Shown here one piece after another: positions 58,139 through 64,000 of a DNA stretch of 64,000 nucleotides. Made by a program: the position numbers and the translations under genes. This DNA comes from Phyto melanocephala. Taxonomy: Eukaryota > Arthropoda > Insecta > Diptera > Rhinophoridae. Every line of letters starts with the position of its first letter. Within the stretch, counting starts at the first letter, position 1. Below the pieces are notes generated by a model. That model worked only from the letters and a program-made list of their open reading frames with translations. It had not been told where the DNA came from and ran no database searches. Location: NCBI GenBank assembly GCA_941918925.1, contig OW799234.1, positions 67,389,043 through 67,453,042 on the forward strand. Reading direction: 5' to 3'.

Positions 58139-59698
58139 TTCTACATACGCATTATAATTGTATGTTTGTATGTATGTTTTCATTTATGTTTGTGACTATA
58201 GAACATACCCTATAAGCAATGAATTAGACGACTACGAAACTAATGCACTTTAAGTTGACTTTTATCAACTAACTATAAGCTAACTACCAAGTAATGCAGA
58301 AGTTCAACAATTTTTAAAGCATATATAAGAATTTTTTTATATTTCTCTGAGAAAAAGAGACTTTAACCGATATTTTTGCTTGTTTGTTTAATTTTCGTTC
58401 TAAAAGTGTTAAAAAAGCTACTCTTACTAATACAAAAATAAAATAATGGTAGGGGTATTGACATATCCATTTTGGACACCAAAAAGGATATATTTTCTGA
58501 GTCTTGGTTTCATTTAATGACGATCTTGCTATGTCCTTCCGTCTGTACGTCGGGGGCTCAAATTTTGCCAGAATATTTCTTATACACACGGCTTGTATGG
58601 TATTGAAAATGGGCTAAATCGGAATATAAGGAAGAGAGTTATAGCTCGTAATGCAAGAGTGGTCAAAAAAGCTGTGTCCTTCCAACATCGTATAAAATGC
58701 AATTGTGCCCAAACGCATTAAAGTAGAGCCATGATATTTCGAATATATATTTCCAGGGTAAAAGAAATATTTTTTTCCGAAATTGTTTAAATCTATAAGT
58801 TAAAAAAGCATTTATAGATCAAAATGTACAAAAATTTATATATAACGCTGTATCTCAAGTTCATATAATTTCTTGATGAATAAAGATTTTGGAATAATAA
58901 AGAACTCTATATTGAAAGATCTGAGTGGAGTGTATTGGCAGAAGCTATTTCGATACGCCTACTATAACGCCCACTTTTCACAATCTACTGTAAATGAAAT
59001 TTAAAAGCTCATAAAACCGACAGAATTAGAGGTATGATGATGAAATTCGCTACAGATGTCCTTCTAGGCAATGTCATTATTATGAAAGAAAATTTAGGTG
59101 ACACGCCCACTTTAACGTCTACCTCTCTTAAATACATATGGGCTAATCCAAAAATTTTTAAACCAAAGGCAGAAATTCAAAGTTGGCCAAAATCCAAATG
59201 TTTGTTAATGGAATAATAGGATACATATTCAAGCTTTGAAATATATAAGCAATACGGTTTTGCAGTGGTTGGTTTGGCCTTGGCAGAGGCTTACCTAAAC
59301 GTACCTCTTGCTTTCATTTATTTTTGTAAAAAAAGGGTATTTTTCATGTTCAAAAAAGTAGGCAAAACAGTCGTTTCAGTATTTATCGTTTAGTAAAACT
59401 TTAATTTAAAAATCATATTTGTAAGTTATGTAATATATATTAACAATCGGAACTAAAAATGGGTACATGGTGACGTCCGTAACGGAAAATAGCGTTTTTT
59501 AAGTTTAACAGAATGAATTTTAATAATTTTGTTTTCCAAACTAGCTTTATAGACAGAGTTTTTTATTCACTTTAATCTGATGGAAAAAAAGAAATACCTT
59601 TATTACACCTTTTTAAATATAAATGACAAAGTGTGTAACGTACGTAACGGCATGAAAATACCCAAAAATTTTATTTTAATATTATGAGGTGGAAGTAA

Positions 59699-59994
59699 AG
59701 GAGCTAATACACGGCACGTTTTTTACGTCTGACTTGTCAAATTCTCCACTGCTAATACAAACATGTCGTGTGTTACTTTTAAAACATTACTTCTGTAAAA
59801 AAACATCTGACAAAATTTTAATTAGAGTGCGCTCTATTTTCTTCTGTAAAAACATGTGACATCAGTCGTTGGCAGAAATCTCTGCTGCTGCAAAGCAGTC
59901 AGCGTAAAGGTAAAATTTTGACAGACATGTAGATTTACCTATGTCTCACAAATTTTAAATTCAGATGTAAAAAACATGCCGTGTATTATAGCCT
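59699..59994. mobile_element. MITE with TAA target duplication
   Basis: 296 bp, flanked by TAA (59696-59698, 59995-59997). Inverted ends start AGG, then TAATACACGGCA and GTTTTTTAC, over about 35 bp with five or six mismatches. PIF/Harbinger-type by target size. No coding sequence. Confidence 0.8.
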
Positions 59995-60093
59995 TAAGTG
60001 ATTATAATGGATTTTCATCAGCTGAATCTGAATCTGGGCTTAAAATTGCTCTAGGTTGCCGAAAAACTTCACCAAAAAGTAACAAAAAGTGTA

Positions 60094-62299
60094 TTTTATT
60101 TATTTATTTATTTATTTATTTGATTAAGTCTATGGACATGTATCCTTACAGACTATTATATAAAATTTAATTTAAACATATACATACAAAACATTTAATT
60201 ATTCAAAAACAATATTATATTACGTTTAATAACATTAACATTTACAGAAAAATCGATTAAATGATACATTTCATTAAAATTTTCACATAATTTCCTAAAT
60301 GGATCAGCACAAGCATAATTTGTGTGGGAAAATGGAAGATACAAAGGTATAAAGTTACGGGTTGTACGACGTGGAATATTAAAATTAATGTTACTCAAAA
60401 GAAAATCAGAAAGAATATCACCATTTATTAAATTTATCAAAAAAGACACACTAAGCATAGATCTACGGCTTTTCAAAGTAGGCAATTTGATTAAAGCTAG
60501 CCTGGTTTCGTATGGCGGTAGGTTCATAAGATAGCCTCCAAAAGATCTTCTTAGACAAAACAGAAGAAATTGTTTCTGCACAGATTCGATACGATCAACA
60601 TGGACATTACATTTGGGGTCCCAAACAACCGATCCATACTCCAATATTGGCCTTACTAAAGATATATATAACTGTTTAGTAATATCTGGATCGGAAAATT
60701 CTTTTGACCATCGTTTTATATACGAAAGCACTCCACGCGCTTTGTTAACTATCATGGTTATATGTTTGCGGAAATCTAATTTATGATCAAGTAAAATTCC
60801 AAGATCCATAAATTCATCAACCGATTCAAGGTAAATTCCGTTTAACGTATAATTAACTGGAGAATAGCAATTTCGGTAGAAGCACATATATTTGCATTTT
60901 TTTATATTTAACTCCATCAGGTTAATTTTGCACCACTTATTGAATCGATCCAAATCTTGTTGTAGGTAAACTTGATCATCAGGTACCTTATAGCTTAGAA
61001 AAATTTTTACATCGTCAGCATACAAAAGGATATTACAGAGTCTTATTACAGCTGGTAGATCATTAATAAACATGGTAAAGAAGAGTGGACCTAGGTGACT
61101 CCCTTGAGGAACTCCAGAATTAACTTTAATTTTCTTGGACATAGTGTTCTTAAAACATACGTTTTGTGTTCTACCAGAGAGATACGTTTTTATCCAATTG
61201 CAAGTACGTTCAGTAAAACCCATTGATTTTAGCTTAAAAAGAAGGAGGTCATGGTTGACCTTGTCGAATGCTTTGCTGAAGTCTGTATATATAACATCAG
61301 TGCGTTGAGTACTAGTAAATCCTTTACCTATCAATGTAGTTAATTGCAAAATATTTGTCATTGTTGAGCAACCTTTCCTGAAACCATGCTGAGTCGGAGA
61401 CAACAATGATGACACCTCATAAGAAAGGAAATTAGATAAGCATTTTTCAAACAGTTTAGGTATGGCACTTAATTTTGCAATACCTCTGTAGTTTATAATA
61501 TTTGATTTATTCCCTGATTTAAATAAGGGAATAATATACGATTCCTTCCAAAATTGGGGAAAGTACCCATATTTTATTGACGCATTAAAGATAATTGATA
61601 AAGGAGCAGCTAAGGAATGTGCACAGTTTGTTAAAATACAAGATGGAACTCCATCGGGTCCACTGTAAACAGATGATTTTATACCTTTTATGGAGGTAAC
61701 AATGTCGGAAGTATTTATAAGGGAAAATGAAATTGACTGATGTTCAGCAATAGGATACGGATAAGTAATTGTAGAATCGTAAAGTTGATCAGAATATGTG
61801 GTTGCAAAAAAATCAGCAAACATATTACTAATAGTTGCATCATCAGTAGATTCTTCATTCAAGTATTTCATCACATTTGGGTAGCCAGAAGAATTTCTTT
61901 TAGAGTTTACGAACTTATAGAATGATTTTGGATCACGTCTAAAATTTAACTTCATTTTAGTAAGGTAATTAGAATATAATTTTGAGTTAAGTAGATTATA
62001 TTCAGCACGGGCAACACAGTATTTACCATAATCGAGCGTAGTACCAGATGTTTTATATTTTTTATATTTTTTGCTACTTCCAATGACAATACTATAAAAG
62101 TATCTCGAACAGCTGGGTTTATTAAGCATAAGATGCAATGTTAAACAGTTCAATAAACAATTAAATAAATGAGTATAAGCTTATATAAGAGTAATGAAAT
62201 ATTCTATAATTTTTTTGTAACTAATAAATTAATAATTAAAAGGTTAAAAAGATTTTTAAATACATGAATGTTTTTTATATACACAATTTGGTTTAATGT
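60094..62299 (-). mobile_element. 5'-truncated LINE with long reverse transcriptase frame
   Basis: 2206 bp on the minus strand, flanked by a perfect 10-bp duplication AAAAAGTGTA (60084-60093, 62300-62309), with an (AAAT)n tail adjoining the left flank (to about 60120). The insertion interrupts a GTAACGTCCGTAACG site flank of the host transposon. The 5' part with ORF1 and the endonuclease is missing; the remaining ORF2 frame is unbroken. Confidence 0.9.
60195..62153 (-). pseudogene. LINE ORF2 remainder: reverse transcriptase (open, N-terminally truncated)
   Basis: A 652-codon frame lacking the endonuclease. From the N-terminus: a linker with DPKSFYKFVNSKR and FADFFATTYSDQL, then RT boxes SGPDGVPSCILTNC, FPQFWKESYIIPLFKSG, NYRGIAKLSAIPKLFEKCL, QHGFRKGCSTMTNIL, DVIYTDFSKAFDKVNHDLL, SGVPQGSHLGPLFFTMFIND and ILLYADDVKIF (YADD catalytic pair), followed by the thumb region (WCKINLMELNIKKC, LGILLDHKLDFRKH) and a C-terminal region with YISLVRPILEYGSVVWDPKC. 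This order is typical of jockey/CR1-type LINEs. The frame has no internal stop, so the insertion is young. The Met at 62153 is simply the first one available, not a real start. Confidence 0.9.
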
Positions 62300-62903
62300 A
62301 AAAAGTGTAACGTCCGTAACGTAACGTCCGTAACAGACAAAAATTAAGATTTTTAATTAACGGGACTACTTAGACTTCTTTTCTAAGCAGGATTGATATC
62401 GTCATATATTCCAACTAATTTTTTGTGCATGGTATTTTTTGTTTATTATGCCTTAAAATCGACTTCCATTTTTTGTAACGTCCGTAACGAAACTTTAAGC
62501 TAGCATAACTTTTTTTCAAAAACAGTTAACCTTTAAGTTTTAACGTACTCCCAAAGGACTGCATTTTGCAAAAAATTTCATGAAATTATTTCAATGTGAA
62601 CGCCAGCTGTGTCAATCTTAACAAGCAAATTTGCGTGCGAATGTAACGTCCGTAACGCAGGATTAGCCCATATAAGTTCTCTATGGACAAAGTTTTGGAA
62701 GGAATATATTAAACTATCTAAGTTTTATTTACTAGCAGGAACTATATTGACACGCCTACTATAACGCCCATTTTCGAGATTATTCCATAGCGATTACTAT
62801 TAATAACAAGAAATTAAATTTTGTCTTATAAAAGTACATAATATTCGTGTAGGGTATAAAATAGTCGACACAGTCGAGTATAGTGCTCTTACTTGTTATT
62901 ATT

Positions 62904-64000
62904 TTGCTTTTTGCAGCTTTTCGTAACATGTTTAACATTTGCGCTGGAAGTCAGTAAAGTTAAACAAGTGAAGTCCGTAAAGAATAAGTAATTGAAGATT
63001 CATACATGAATAATTGTAAAAAGTCATTTATTGTTTATTTTATATTAATTTCCTACATATCACTTAAATAAAATTTAGAAAATAAAAATATTTTAGTAAA
63101 ATTTTAACAATTATTTAAACAAAATCAGTTTTTAATTTACTTCAATACAACTAACTTTTAGACAGACAAGTGGCGCAAAAGTTAACTTAAAATAAGATTA
63201 ATTGCTTATAGGGATATGAACATATTTATGAGTGTTGTTCTGCTGAACATTGTCACACGTACATACGTTTGTACGTTTACGCATTTTTTTTTTATTTATA
63301 AATCTCAATAACTCTCATTTTAACACGTTGCTTTTTGTTGAGGTTTTTAATTTGACATTGTGTGCATATGTACAGTGGTGCAAAAAGCATAAAACAAGAA
63401 AATTTTAAAAAATTGTGTGGAACAAATATAGCAGTGATTGTTGATGATGTTGAAAGTGCAAAAGACTTTTACAAGTTAATGTGTTTTAAATAATTTTACA
63501 AATGATTTCAAATAGTGTGTAATGATGTTCCGTTAATTTTTTTAAGGATTAAATTAATGTGATAAAGTTTTTTTTCTTTCTTTTTTTATTATTTTTTCTT
63601 AATTAATGCTTTAATAAAATAATTGCAAATTGTTTCCTGCCAAATCCCTGTTCACTGCAATGACTTTTCAAAAGTGTTTTCGTAAAGTATTCAAGTGCAT
63701 GAATTTTATGCTGAGCATCCTTATAAATTCTAGTTGATTTTTGACTTGTATAAAAGTAGTTTTTTGCATGCAAAAATAATAGTAAAATGCTGGAAAATTC
63801 AATTAAAATTTCAATGCATAAAAGTTGAGTTTAAAAAAGAAAATAATTATTCAATAGACACAACGAAATATAATGAAAATTTCCATAAACAAAAAAGTTT
63901 TTATTTTTACTATCTTATTGTTGTTTTTGGGAAAATAGAAAAAGTTTAAACTGTGTTTGTATTTATATAAATAACATTTATTGCGCTTTTGGTTTTATTC
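62904..64000. other. AT-rich non-coding stretch to window end
   Basis: No gene, terminal repeats or tandem structure recognised. Confidence 0.4.

Larger units (their letters stand above)
59140..62669. mobile_element. DNA transposon with GGGCTAATCC ends and GTAACGTCCGTAACG repeats
   Basis: Ends GGGCTAATCC (59140-59149) and GGATTAGCCC (62660-62669). The target duplication is ATAT (59136-59139, 62670-62673), or TA if the ends are taken as TGGG. A 15-bp motif GTAACGTCCGTAACG or near variants recurs at 59470, 59635, 62307, 62321, 62475 and 62643, always in the same orientation. Without the MITE (59699-59994) and LINE (60094-62299) the element is about 1.0 kb and has no transposase. The superfamily is not identified. 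Confidence 0.7.
58440..62903 (+). repeat. Helentron-like family A element split by a DNA transposon
   Basis: The left part (58440-59139) has the family A body: 'gacatatccattttggacac', a short GTCY remnant, GACACGCCCACTTTAACG. The right part (62674-62903) resumes with 'aagttctctatggacaaag' and ends in a mutated hairpin (AGTCGAC/GTCGAGT) and GCTCTTACTTG. Joining the flanks after removing one ATAT reproduces the continuous family sequence seen at 44403-44430, so the insertion point is exact. Confidence 0.8.

Noticed and set aside
59470..62657. CRISPR-like array of 15-bp repeats
   Set aside because: Spacing is irregular (one base to kilobases), the genome is eukaryotic and the repeats belong to a transposon.

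Overview
The window looks like gene-poor, AT-rich chromatin from a dipteran fly, most likely a calyptrate such as a blow fly or house-fly relative. This is inferred from the mixture of repeats: Helentron-type mini-me/DINE-1-like elements with (GTCY)n tracts, many mariners, piggyBac, pogo and Transib-like elements, LINEs, a tRNA-derived SINE and a Gypsy element. I found no convincing host protein-coding gene, no rRNA and no functional tRNA. Almost every long reading frame belongs to a mobile element. The gaps between elements are AT-rich with simple repeats, as expected of a large intron or intergenic desert.

Layout. 1-10 kb: the end of a Helentron-like repeat (family A), a decayed piggyBac, a hAT MITE with a perfect 8-bp target duplication, several TTA-flanked MITEs, a family B repeat, and a pogo relic nested in a long-TIR MITE. 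11-14 kb: a Transib-like element whose ends resemble V(D)J recombination signals. It is interrupted by a mariner with duplicated ends, and the mariner is itself interrupted by a palindromic insertion carrying a hammerhead-like motif. 14-23 kb: tandem repeats, a mariner hit by two separate LINE insertions, a second piggyBac, another mariner and a 199-bp tandem duplication. 23.6-27 kb: a long decayed LINE. 28.5-30.2 kb: one family B element inserted head-to-head in another, giving a 1.6-kb inverted repeat. 31.3-36.1 kb: a young Gypsy LTR retrotransposon with 206-bp LTRs differing at one base. 37-51 kb: more family A and B elements, mariner deletion derivatives and MITEs. 53-58 kb: a MITE pair, a SINE and hammerhead ribozyme motifs. 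58.4-62.9 kb: a family A element split by a DNA transposon with a repeated GTAACGTCCGTAACG motif, which is split in turn by a MITE and a LINE.

The most notable signals are three well-formed type I hammerhead ribozyme motifs (near 40.2, 53.3 and 56.3 kb) with compensatory changes in stem II and in the outer part of stem I, plus one decayed copy; the RSS-like Transib ends; and several nested insertions whose empty sites can be read from paralogous copies inside the window. All identifications come from reading the sequence and knowledge of the families; no database search was made.
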